DNA from: Drosophila persimilis
Lineage: Eukaryota; Arthropoda; Insecta; Diptera; Drosophilidae
Assembly: GCF_003286085.1 (NCBI RefSeq)
Contig: NW_020825298.1
Span: 2,418,001 to 2,482,000 of the forward strand
Direction: 5' to 3'
DNA length: 64,000 nt
Notes under the pieces: model-generated
Database searches by the model: none
Seen by the model: the letters and a program-made list of their open reading frames with translations, nothing else
What the model was told of the DNA's origin: nothing
Position numbers and translations under genes: made by a program
Shown here: one piece after another, positions 50,682 to 61,801 of the stretch
How positions within the stretch are numbered: the first letter of the stretch is position 1
Layout of the letters: every line of letters begins with the position of its first letter

Positions 50682-50705
50682 CACACACACACACACACAC
50701 ACACA
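50682..50705. repeat. dinucleotide repeat (CA)12
   Basis: Perfect CA run. Confidence 0.9.
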
Positions 50706-51098
50706 GACACCTCGGCTAATTAACACATTTTCACAGCATTTCTCGACCCTAGACCTGGCTTTACTTTTAGCAAGTATTTTCCCTCCTGTTTTTTTGTGCC
50801 TGGCCACACCGCATGCAACCAGCAGGCAACATGGCTTTCGCCGTGTTTTCGCCATAACTTTTCTGAGCCAGAGTCGCTGCCAAGGCTAAGGACTAGTGTA
50901 TGCAAAGCCCCCAAAAGCACCTAAAGAGAAAAAAAACTGTGAAAAAACGTGGTAAATTCTGCAACAAAATCCATGCCAACATGACCAGCAGGCAAAAGGC
51001 AAACGGCAAAAGGCAGGCAAGGGTAACGAAAAGTTTGGCCAAACCGCCCGAAACTTTTGAAGATTCCCAACTGCAACTCTTCAAATGTGTGTTGAAAG

Positions 51099-51141
51099 AC
51101 ACACACACACACAGACACACACAGACACACACAGACACACA
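51099..51141. repeat. (AC)n with a 12-bp period
   Basis: AC repeats broken regularly by ACAG, giving a period close to 10-12 bp. Confidence 0.85.
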
Positions 51142-52662
51142 TGCAGCCAAGTCGCATCTAAGCCATTGTGCACATCCTGCATATCCTGCCTGTTTACCAA
51201 ATGAGTTTTGTCCCAGTTTGTTTAATGCCTTGGGCCGCAGAATTTATGATGACAGAAGTACGAGAGGGGGGCCGAGATAGGGTAGAACAGGGAGATGTGC
51301 ATCTATCCGGAGACTTTCATGGTGTAATGGACAGATAACCGCTGCCTAATTGTTGTGACATTTATACGAAACGATTGGAGCGGTTAGAAGGAGGCAGGAA
51401 TCAGCAGAAGGCAGCAAAAGTTCATCTGAGGGCGACCATGAAAGTTACTTGGGCATTTAATCTGTTCTCGATTCATGGAGTTTTATTTTAGTTTGTGGCT
51501 TGTGCATAAATTTCGATGGCCGAACGGGTTTGAAAAGTTTAATTGCCAGTTGACCTCTTGATTGTGAAATTGTGCGGAAAGTAAGTGCAGAAAATAGCGA
51601 TCGATCGAGAAGTGTGGGGCATAGAAATTAGGCACGCTTTCGCGTAAATGTTGATATACCTAGTATTATTTCTATATTATTTTCCAATGAAATGCAGTTT
51701 AATATTTATATATTTTCATAATTTTAACTGAACGCAAACGAATAAAACCATTACAATAACTAAAAATGCTTTCAAAATTGTATTGTAATATAAAACAATA
51801 CTCGTTGAGAACAATTCAATTTGACAGTTAAACTAAATAGTTTATTGCCAAACACTTTGCGGTCGTTTATTGCACGAGTGTGAGCTCATATTCAACATTT
51901 GAAATGACAATTTCCGTGTGAGTGGCACTGTCGGTGCACCTGTTGCCCCGGACGACAAGAATACTCGTATATTTTCTGCACATGCGGTGCATAAATTTCA
52001 TTTCATTTAGCTGTTAATTCAATTTTATTTCTCACATTTCACGAGTGCCACCCGTGTGGTGGTGCGGGTGGGTTCACGTGGACCGACCTCCTCTGCCCAC
52101 AATATATTGAATGGCGCACGTAAATTAACCCAGAAACGTTTTCGTGCATAAAATGCCAAAAATTTAACTAAAATTATGCACCTTTTGTGGGAGTCCACGT
52201 CCCCTCGCCCGTCGCCCGTCGTCCCCTCGTTCCAGGGAACAAATAGGAGCAGGACTCGGAAAAAGAGGCACACTGAACCCGAAATGGGAAGTAAAGGGGC
52301 CGGTAAGTCCTCTATCTGCACTGCCTCTCTGGTGCGCAGGAATGCATAAAGCGCTGATTGCAGCATGTCCTCGTCCTCGCGCTCCCCATCCTGCCTCTGC
52401 GAACGTGCCCGGGTTTACACGCAAATAAATACACGAACAGCAACAAAAATCCCCGCCACTGTGGGGTTAAGCAGCTGAACAAGAACAAAAAAGATGAAAA
52501 ACTGAAAGAAAAACTGGAAGATGCTGGCAGAAAAAATATGAAAAGCGGGTGCCAAAACAAAAATGCAATTTATTTGCAAAGACAACCAAAAAAAAAACTC
52601 TTAAAACACCATAGGAAAGCATAAAAAAAAGGCTTTTTATACATAACACATAACTTTATCAC

Positions 52663-52908
52663 GTGACTGAAGAGCGACAACAGCGGCCGCCAGGTGGCGC
52701 TAGTCAGAGCGGCAGAACGGAAACCGGAAACGCGGCTGACAGCAAACTCTGCCTGACAGCGGAAGGCATAGGGAGTGTGACGGGTGGCGCGGGTGCGGGC
52801 GCGGGTCAGGCACAGCTGCCATCGCATTATCTGCACTTTGTGGATTCCACCAGCTCATCCGCATTCTGCATGAGATATTCCACAAGTTCTTATTGTTGCT
52901 TACCTTGA
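52663..52908 (+). CDS. candidate small ORF or exon (81 aa)
   Basis: Opens at ATG-like position 52,663 within GC-rich DNA. It encodes a Gly/Ala/Ser-rich sequence with GGAGAGAGQ in the middle and SHYLHFVDSTSSSAF towards the end, then a TGA. Third positions are moderately GC-rich. No domain is recognised, and the start context and any splicing are unknown. It lies about 200 bp upstream of the exon-like fragments at 53.1 kb and on the same strand, so it could belong to that locus. Confidence 0.15.
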   Translation: MTEERQQRPPGGASQSGRTETGNAADSKLCLTAEGIGSVTGGAGAGAGQAQLPSHYLHFVDSTSSSAFCMRYSTSSYCCLP

Positions 52909-53126
52909 ACTAGAGGCAAGGCAGAAAAGTGCGATAAGTCGGGCACTCTTCTCAGAAAAACGCTGTACCCTTGGATACCCTTACAGATGAATCGGTTCTC
53001 TATGGCATGCTCATCGTCATTTGATCTGGTTAAACACATGAAATTCCAATTAAACTCGAAAAAATAATGATTTCTTGTGTTTTCATATTTTATTTTTCTG
53101 TTTCTATTTCTTGGACGTCGTTTAAG

Positions 53127-53866
53127 GTATCGTTGGAGTGATATTCATCCAGTATTGTCTGTCTGGTGGGGTCGCCACTTGGACTTGGACATCTGGTGGG
53201 GCCTCCGCGACTTTGCCATCTGGAAGAACATCGGGCATCTGCCGCGAATAAAGATTTGACCGCATCACTCCGAGCTCTTGCCTCACTGCTGCTATTTTCA
53301 TCGTCTGCAACAGCAATTATATCTTTGTAAACATGGTCCTTTTCATTTTAATGCTTCTAACATGTACATTCCATATCTCTCTTATTCTCACCGCATGCAT
53401 TTCCTATAAGGTATGGCAGTCCTACTTTTATCGACCTGGTGATCAATAGCCGATTATGCTGATGGCGTTATTGAAGAGGGTGAGGGAGAGACTGCAGTAT
53501 TAACCTAAAGTATTTATTTATTTACGTATGTATGCATATGTATGGGCAGTGGCTTTTGTAGCACTGTGCTTATTGGCTGGAACTGAATCACTGCATGACT
53601 GTGCTGGAGATCCTCTTGATGCCCGTGAAAAGCAAACACGTATCTGAAGAGTTGGGCAGTGAGTTTTAATTTAATTTTGTTCTGTAAAAGTTGCCTATTG
53701 AGATTCTCATGAAGTAGATTATCAAATAGAAAATGGTTATTAATAGTAAAAAGAGGAGAGCTCTTGCAATGGACACCCTACGAGATTGAGGAGATGTTTT
53801 TTGAGCATGAATATAATAAATATATGTATAAGATAAATGACAACACAGTTCAATTGGTTAAGGTAA
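53127..53866 (+). pseudogene. exon-like fragments of an unidentified, probably membrane-protein gene
   Basis: Three pieces. (1) From 53,127, after a pyrimidine tract ending TTTAAG, one frame reads WSDIHPVLSVWWGRHLDLDI, then WWGLRDFAIWKNIGHLPR to a stop near 53,259; another frame is hydrophobic. (2) About 53,334-53,447 reads MVLFILMLLTCTFHISLILT, then ACISYKVWQSYFYRPGDQ and a stop, a transmembrane-like segment. (3) About 53,757-53,866 reads ELLQWTPYEIEEMFFEHEYN, then KYMYKINDNTVQLVK up to a GTAAGG donor. Piece 3 is the most exon-like. The pieces do not form one open frame without unseen exons. No family was recognised. Confidence 0.28.
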
Positions 53867-56475
53867 GGTTTAACTTATGCTAAAAGAATCTTCAATTGCC
53901 ACCCAAACCCAAAGAACAAACGCAAACCATTGAGAACCATTGAGGCGAATGTCATAACCCTTTCGCTGCCATTCGAATGGAATCTCAGGCCATTGAATTG
54001 GCATGAAGGGAGACCGGCCAAAGCCCGGCCCGAGTCAAAGTCAAAGTAAAAGCCAAAGCCAATGACAAAGGCCAAAGCCCGGTCACAAAGTCAGAAGTCG
54101 AAGTCCCGCATTAGCAAAAGCTGATTAATCACATTTGAAGGGCATACAATTATGCCAAATGGAGAGAGAGCCTCTGCGCCGAGTCCTTTCTGACGGGGGG
54201 TGGGGTCCTGGTCTGAAAACACACATGCAAATGTCACATTAGCCTTATACTTTAATTAATTTCTAATCCATGCTCATTGAAGGCGACTGCAATTAGAAGC
54301 TCGATGCCCCGATGTCGGATGCCTGATGGCTGATGGCTGACAAGGATTACAAGGATAACCATTTGCCCCTTACATCTGTCAAGCATCGAAACACACACAT
54401 GTGTATCTATTGTGTATATGTACGTATGTTCGTGTGAATATGGGAATTATCCGACCATCAACTACAAATTAGACATTTGAAATTTAATCGTCAATTGGAG
54501 TTAAGGGGTCGGAGTGAGGGCGGCACTAGAGGCTTCTCGGTCCCAAGGTCCTGCGTTTGATAATTAAGCCCGAACGGAGTGAGGGTTATCCCCATGGGTA
54601 ATCCATGGGTAGCCATTTCCCCAGCCACAAGCATTGAACATTAAATGTGAAATATTTGGCCAACTTTGCGGCAGGGACAGTCATTTGTGGAATTGATGGA
54701 ATGTGCTATGGTTTGATAGGAAGTTCTTTGAAGCATGTCGTTATAGGAAGGGAAGGGAAGGGAAGGAGAGTACTTCAAGTTTGCACATACAGATGAATTT
54801 AATTAGGATAACATTTACTGGTATCCATGTGATTCTATACTGCCGATCAGATGTTTACTTTTGGCTCTCTTTTGTTTCTTTTCTATTTGTTCAAAGAAAA
54901 CTTTCTACAAAATCAAGGATCCCCAGACACCAGCGAGTATTTTCACCACATACATTATATTAATTGAAATCCCATTTGGATCAATTAGCCGAAAGCTGAG
55001 TCACTACTTTTGACTATTCTAAGTATCCTTTTTATCCCCCTCCACATCCTTTCCGTAGCGATTCCTGGCAAAACCAATTGCCATTTGAGACATAATAAAT
55101 TATTTATTGCCAACAGCTAAATGCCACAATCTCAGCAAACGGAAAGAGATATCTGGTAGATATATGCTAAATTTATTAACAAACTGTCACGCCCACTTCT
55201 ATTAGAGGCAGCCCCGATCTGTGGGCTGTGTGTGTGTCTGTGTGGGGTGGAAATTTATCTGCCTCAGAAATAGACACCGACCGCCAACCATTCGGCACGG
55301 CTCTTCTCCCTTTCGGGGCAGGCACTTTACACACAAATTGTGTTAATTTGCATATTGGAAACTTTTGCCTAATTGAACATAATGCCACTTAATTAAAGTT
55401 AAGACAAGTTTTTGACGGTAAGATGGGCTTGCGCTTGAGCTTGGTCTTGGAGGCGGGCCCGTTGGTGGGCGCTGGTTTCTTGGCAACTAAAAGTATGGGC
55501 CAACATTTATGGCAGTTTGTTGTTGAAATTTACGGCAATTAGTTTAATATGAGCAGATTATGAGGGACGCAGGCGGAATGGAATCCTTTAGGCAAAGGCA
55601 AATTAATTTTTTGGGCATTCCCTAAACATCTACCCACTCACACAGACAGACAAACACACAGACAGACACTTATATGGAGTTGAATATTTAATGGCTCTTG
55701 TGCCGCTTGCCTTTTGGACGCCTAATTGGTTGTGCCTTAAATATTTATTAACAATAAAGCGGAAAAACTAATTGAAAGGAATAGATATTCGGGTATGCTT
55801 TACTGAAATGGAAAGGACCTACAGGTAAGCGAAAGGTAACATTTCCTTTGGATCAGATTATGGGGAAACAGTAAACTATAATAGTTGTGTATGGTATAGC
55901 CACTAACCACACAATTTATATGTTAGATGTGCCAATTCATACACCGAACATGTCGCAAACGAACAGCCAGAACAGCACCGCTTTGCATGTGTTAGTACAA
56001 CACACACAATATTTTCCCCCGAAAATATGCTTATTTCGTTTTCAGAGTTTAATTTCTGTTTTCTATTGTGTTTCCAGCGTATTTTAATGTATGGGTGTTT
56101 GTTTAGCGGAGGTTGCTGAACGCCAGAGCCGAAGACTCTGGGATCCCTGTTGAAAGTTAATTGAATGATCCCAGCTCCCAATAAAGATTGCGAAATTTGT
56201 GTTCCTACTGAGAGTATATTTTATGATATATTTCCCCGGATAAGTGAACCGAGTCTTTAACCATCACTTTTCCGTTTTTTTTGGAATCTTTTTTGGAATC
56301 TTTTAGAATCGGGCGACCTCAGGCGGCTTTTCCCGTTTGGGTGTTGCCGGATCGATACTGCATCCACGATCCCTACTGCACTTTGCTTTACCTTATCGGC
56401 TTTGACCGGATAAGATTTCCTTATTTCCCCCCTATTCATCTTTCCATTTACTCTTTCTTTTTCCTCTTCTTTTAG
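53867..56475. other. non-coding stretch, no gene recognised
   Basis: Contains AAAGCC/AAAGTC-type degenerate repeats at 54,010-54,085 and a (GGAAG)4 run. No supported exon. If the flanking fragments belong to one locus this would be intron. Confidence 0.5.
54746..54765. repeat. pentanucleotide repeat (GGAAG)4
   Basis: Four perfect copies. Confidence 0.9.
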
Positions 56476-57250
56476 TTTGTATTCCCTTCTGCTCTATTGG
56501 CCGAGAACCTCCCTGGCCACAATCTGCTATGCCGCGATCCCCTTCTCTTACCGCGCCAGGTACATTTATATCATCATTTGTTATCATTTGTTATTTATTT
56601 ATTTTATTTAACTCTTCCTTTCATTTTAGCAGGTCGGGTGGCGATATTTTTAACATCATTTACAAGAGGCTTCACCCTTCTGGTCTTCCGGTTCATATGA
56701 GCGAGCGTGCGCTCAATGACGGTTGACCACTCAAGGCTGACATCACGAACTCCCTGCCTCGGGACATGATGGCCTCTTCCTGGCGTCCAACGATGTGTTC
56801 TCCTCCTTTCGAGTCCGCTTTCTGTCGGTACCACCACTGATGGACTCCTGGATGGACTGTGGCAGCCACTGGGTTTCCTGCTGTGGGCCCTGATGCCGCT
56901 GCTGTTTCACCGAGGATCCCTGCAGCAGGGATCAAATCGACGAAGGAAGTGTTGGTTCACGCCCATGGGAAATGTCAGCAACCACCCCATTCATATGCCG
57001 CCGCATCAAACGCTGTTCTACAGCTTCGAGACGAGTAAGTAAATCAGTAGATAATTGTGGATGTATTTTAAAATATATCTTCCCTTACAGAGAAGCATTA
57101 CCGAGGCTTATTCGAGATACACCGAGGTCTATCCCAGCCAGGCCTAACCTAACAAGCTATCGACATCCTTCGACCTGGCCATCGACAACAAGGACTTTGA
57201 CTATGGTAACCAAGCGAAGAGCTACGCGGGATGCTAGACTCTATATAGAT
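56476..57250 (+). pseudogene. multi-exon gene remnant with two canonical introns, next to the satellite
   Basis: A strong acceptor (long pyrimidine tract ending TTTTAG at 56,475) leads into an 84-bp exon, 56,476-56,559, followed by GTACAT. The next exon starts after TTTTAG at 56,629. A further intron, 57,035-57,090, is GTAAGT...TTACAG (56 bp). Frames include LYSLLLYWPRTSLATICYAA, RVAIFLTSFTRGFTLLVFRF, DGLFLASNDVFSSFRVRF and LLWALMPLLFHRGSLQQG, ending in HQTLFYSFET. Three of these are hydrophobic, like a multi-pass membrane protein. The frame shifts between them (near 56,730 and 56,860-56,885) and stops occur, so it is probably a decayed gene. No family was recognised. Confidence 0.35.
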
Positions 57251-60174
57251 CTCGTTGTTGTTAGGTGTAAGATAGATAAAACTGTTTTCCACTTGTTTAT
57301 TTATTGATAATAAGCTAACTTTTGATGAATAAAATAGTTAAAAAATAATCCTTGAAACGAATTGGCGAAATATGACGGACTGGGGTTGTTTGAGTCCTTT
57401 CCAAGGGATCAGGGATATTTTTCTTATTATTTTGACACTGTTCGGCAGACTGAATCCTCACGATCCTGGGAGAGTTGGTCCTTTGCCGATCGGCCCATAA
57501 AACGCCGAGATATAGCCTTCCAACGGCTTTAATTTGCATATAATTAAAATACTGGTTTTTTCTGTAGACTATATCTCGGCTATTTATTAGCCGATTGTGG
57601 CGAGGCATGTCTCTTCGTGATCTGGAGAGTCCTGCGAATCGACTGCCATCAGAAAAAAGGACATCAATTTGTTCGCGATTTTCGCGAAAAATCATGGTGG
57701 TTACATCATGAAATTTGCAAAAAATCGGCCTCATTTTCGCAGTCGAGATTTTGACGCCGTTCGACAGTCTGAATCCTCACGATCCTGGGACAGTCGGTCC
57801 TTCGCCGATCGGCCCATAAAGAGCTGAGATATAGCCTTCCAACGATTTGAATTTGCATATCATTAAAATACTGGTTTTTTCTGTTGGCTATATCTCGGCC
57901 ATTTATGGGCCGATTGTGGCGAGGCATGTGTCCACGTGATCGGGAGAGTCCTGCGAATCGACTGCCATCGGAAAAAAGGACATCAATTTGTTCACGATTT
58001 TCGCGAAAAATCATGAAATTTGCAAAAAATCAGCCTCATTTTCGTAGTCGAGATTTTGACGCCGTTCGACAGTCTGAATCCTCACGATCCTGGGACAGTC
58101 GGTCCTTCGCCGATCGGCCCATAAAGAGCTGAGATATAGCCTTCCAACGATTTGAATTTGCATATCATTAAAATACTGGTTTTTTCTGTTGGCTATATCT
58201 CGGCCATTTATGGGCCGATTGTGGCGAGGCATGTGTCCACGTGATCGGGAGAGTCCTGCGAATCGACTGCCATCGGAAAAAAGGACATCAATTTGTTCAC
58301 GATTTTCGCGAAAAATCATGAAATTTGCAAAAAATCGGCCTCATTTTCGTAGTCGAGATTTTGACGCCGTTCGACAGTTTGAATCCTCACGATCCTGGGA
58401 CAGTCGGTCCTTCGCCGATCGGCCCATAAAGAGCCGAGATATAGAACTCCAACGATTTGGATGTGCATATTATTAAAATACTGGTTTTTTCTGTAGGCTA
58501 TATCTCGGCCATTTATGGGCCGATTGTGGCGAGGCATGTCTCCACGTGATCGGGAGAGTCCTGCGAATCGACTGCCATCGGAAAAAAGGACATCAATTTG
58601 TTCACGATTTTCGCGAAAAATCATGATGGTTACATCATGAAATTTGCAAAAAATCGGCCTCATTTTCGTAGTCGAGATTTTGACGCCGTTCGACAGTCTG
58701 AATCCTCACGATCCTGGGACAGTCGGTCCTTCGCCGATCGGCCCATAAAGAGCCGAGATATAGCCTTCCAACGGCTTTAATTTGCATATAATTAAAATAC
58801 TGGTTTTTCCTGTAGGCTATATCTCGGCTATACGCCAGCCGATCGGAATGCGGCATGTCTCCACGTGATCGGGAGAGTCCTGCGAATCGACTGCCATCGG
58901 AAAAAAGGACATCAATTTGTTCACGATTTTCGCGAAAAATCATCAAATTTGCAAAAAATCAGCCTCATTTTCGTAGTCGAGATTTTGACGCCGTTCGACA
59001 GTCTGAATCCTCACGATCCTGGGACAGTCGGTCCTTCGCCGATCGGCCCATAAAGAGCTGAGATATAGCCTTCCAACGATTTGAATTTGCATATCATTAA
59101 AATACTGGTTTTTTCTGTTGGCTATATCTCGGCCATTTATGGGCCGATTGTGGCGAGGCATGTGTCCACGTGATCGGGAGAGTCCTGCGAATCGACTGCC
59201 ATCGGAAAAAAGGACATCAATTTGTTCACGATTTTCGCGAAAAATCATGAAATTTGCAAAAAATCGGCCTCATTTTCGTAGTCGAGATTTTGACGCCGTT
59301 CGACAGTCTGAATACTCACGATCCTGGGACAGTCGGTCCTTCGCCGATCGGCCCATAAAGAGCCGAGATATAGAACTCCAACGATTTGGATGTGCATATT
59401 ATTAAAATACTGGTTTTTTCTGTAGGCTATATCTCGGCCATTTATGGGCCGATTGTGGCGAGGCATGTGTCCACGTGATCGGGAGAGTCCTGCAAATCGA
59501 CTGCCATCGGAAAAAAGGACATCAATTTGTTCACGATTTTCGCGAAAAATCATGATGGTTACATCATGAAATTTGCAAAAAATCAGCCTCATTTTCGTAG
59601 TCGAGATTTTGACGCCGTTCGACAGTCTGAATCCTCACGATCCTGGGACAGTCGGTCCTTCGCCCATCGGCCCATAAAGAGCCCAGATATAGCCTTCCAA
59701 CGATTTGAATTTGCATATCATTAAAATACTGGTTTTTTCTGTAGGCTATATCTCGGCCATTTATGGGCCGATTGTGGCGAGGCATGTCTCCACGTGATCG
59801 GGAGAGTCCTGCGAATCGACTGCCATCGGAAAAAAGGACATCAATTTGTTCACGATTTTCGCGAAAAATCATGATGGTTACATCATGAAATTTGCAAAAA
59901 ATCGGCCTCATTTTCGTAGTCGAGATTTTGACGCCGTTCGACAGTCTGAATCCTCACGATCTTGGGACAGTCGGTCCTTCGCCGATCGGCCCATAAAGAG
60001 CCGAGATATAGAACTCCAACGATTTGGATGTGCATATTATTAAAATACTGGTTTTTTCTGTAGGCTATATCTCGGCCATTTATGGGCCGATTGTGGCGAG
60101 GCATGTCTCCACGGGATCGGGAGAGTCCTGCGAATCGATTGCCATCGGAAAAAAGGACATCAATTTGTTCACGA

Positions 60175-60206
60175 TTTTCGCGAAAAATCATGATGGTTAC
60201 ATCATG
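60175..60206. repeat. small dyads in the monomer: TTTTCGCGAAAA and CATGATG-GTTA-CATCATG (example copy)
   Basis: A perfect 12-bp palindrome, TTTTCGCGAAAA, lies at 60,175-60,186. It is followed by a 7-bp inverted repeat with a 4-base loop at 60,189-60,206. The 305-bp monomers lack 14 bp of the second dyad and keep one CATG, as expected for loss between its two CATG ends. Confidence 0.85.
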
Positions 60207-60303
60207 AAATTTGCAAAAAATCGGCCTCATTTTCGTAGTCGAGATTTTGACGCCGTTCGACAGTCTGAATCCTCACGATCCTGGGACAGTCGGTCCTTCG
60301 CCG

Positions 60304-60410
60304 ATCGGCCCATAAAGAGCCCAGATATAGCCTTCCAACGATTTGAATTTGCATATCATTAAAATACTGGTTTTTTCTGTTGGCTATATCTCGGCCATTT
60401 ATGGGCCGAT
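60304..60410. repeat. inverted repeat within each satellite monomer (example copy)
   Basis: The left arm 60,304-60,332 and right arm 60,382-60,410 are 29 bp each, with 26 of 29 positions paired here and 27 of 29 in the commonest monomer version. The spacer is 49 bp and AT-rich. The arms contain CGGCCCATAAAGAGC and the opposing TCGGCCATTTATGGGCCG. The same structure occurs in nearly all monomers. The right arm is strongly altered in the monomer at about 58,817-58,850. Confidence 0.85.
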
Positions 60411-61801
60411 TGTGGCGAGGCATGTGTCCACGTGATCGGGAGAGTCCTGCGAATCGACTGCCATCGGAAAAAAGGACATCAATTTGTTCACGATTTTCGC
60501 GAAAAATCATGATGGTTACATCATGAAATTTGCAAAAAATCGGCCTCATTTTCGTAGTCGAGATTTTGACGCCGTTCGACAGTCTGAATCCTCACGATCC
60601 TGGGACAGTCGGTCCTTCGCCGATCGGCCCATACAGAGCCGAGATATAGCCTTCCAACGATTTGAATTTGCATATCATTAAAATACTGGTTTTTTCTGTA
60701 GGCTATATCTCGGCCATTTATGGGCCGATTGTGGCGAGGCATGTCTCCACGTGATCGGGAGAGTCCTGCGAATCGACTGCCATCGGAAAAAAGGGCATCA
60801 ATTTGTTCACGATTTTCGCGAAAAATCATGATGGTTACATCATGAAATTTGCAAAAAATCGGCCTCATTTTCGTAGTCGAGATTTTGACGCCGTTCGACA
60901 GTCTGAATCCTCACGATCCTGGGACAGTCGGTCCTTCGCCGATCGGCCCATACAGAGCCGAGATATAGCCTTCCAACGATTTGAATTTGCATATCATTAA
61001 AATACTGGTTTTTTCTGTAGGCTATATCTCGGCCATTTATGGGCCGATTGTGGCGAGGCATGTCTCCACGTGATCGGGAGAGTCCTGCGAATCGACTGCC
61101 ATCGGAAAAAAGGGCATCAATTTGTTCACGATTTTCGCGAAAAATCATGATGGTTACATCATGAAATTTGCAAAAAATCGGCCTCATTTTCGTAGTCGAG
61201 ATTTTGACGCCGTTCGACAGTCTGAATCCTCACGATCCTGGGACAGTCGGTCCTTCGCCGATCGGCCCATACAGAGCCGAGATATAGCCTTCCAACGATT
61301 TGAATTTGCATATCATTAAAATACTGGTTTTTTCTGTTGGCTATATCTCGGCCATTTATGGGCCGATTGTGGCGAGGCATGTGTCCATGTGATCGGGAGA
61401 GTCCTGCGAATCGACTGCCATCGGAAAAAAGGACATCAATTTGTTCACGATTTTCGCGAAAAATCATGATGGTTACATCATGAAATTTGCAAAAAATCGG
61501 CCTCATTTTCGTAGTCGAGATTTTGACGCCGTTCGACAGTCTGAATCCTCACGATCCTGGGACAGTCGGTCCTTCGCCGATCGGCCCATAAAGAGCCGAG
61601 ATATAGAGCTCCAACGATTTGGATGTGCATATTATTAAAATACTGTTTTTTTCTGTAGGCTATATCTCGGCCATTTATGGGCCGATTGTGGCGAGGCATG
61701 TCTCCACGGGATCGGGAGAGTCCTGCGAATCGACTGCCATCGGAAAAAAGGACATCAATTTGTTCACGATTTTCGCGAAAAATCATGATGGTTACATCAT
61801 G

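Larger units (their letters stand above)
49038..52662. other. non-coding stretch, no gene recognised
   Basis: AT-rich DNA with a compound tetranucleotide repeat and CA tracts, listed separately. A TGGTGTAATGG at about 51,319 resembles the A-box region of a tRNA, but no tRNA fold follows. No supported exon. Confidence 0.55.
58945..61801. repeat. higher-order repeat unit, copy 1 (2,857 bp, nine monomers)
   Basis: Eight 319-bp monomers plus one 305-bp monomer give 2,857 bp. Every subtype and private variant checked recurs 2,857 bp downstream, for example GAATACTCACG (59,310 and 62,167), CTGCAAATCGA (59,491 and 62,348), CGATCTTGGGA (59,957 and 62,814) and GAATCGATTGCC (60,132 and 62,989). The left limit is where 58,944 (C) differs from 61,801 (G) and the monomers to the left no longer match. 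Confidence 0.93.

Noticed and set aside
51318-51350. CATGGTGTAATGG resembles the start of a tRNA-Gln or tRNA-Glu gene
   Set aside because: No B box or cloverleaf follows within 70-90 bp.
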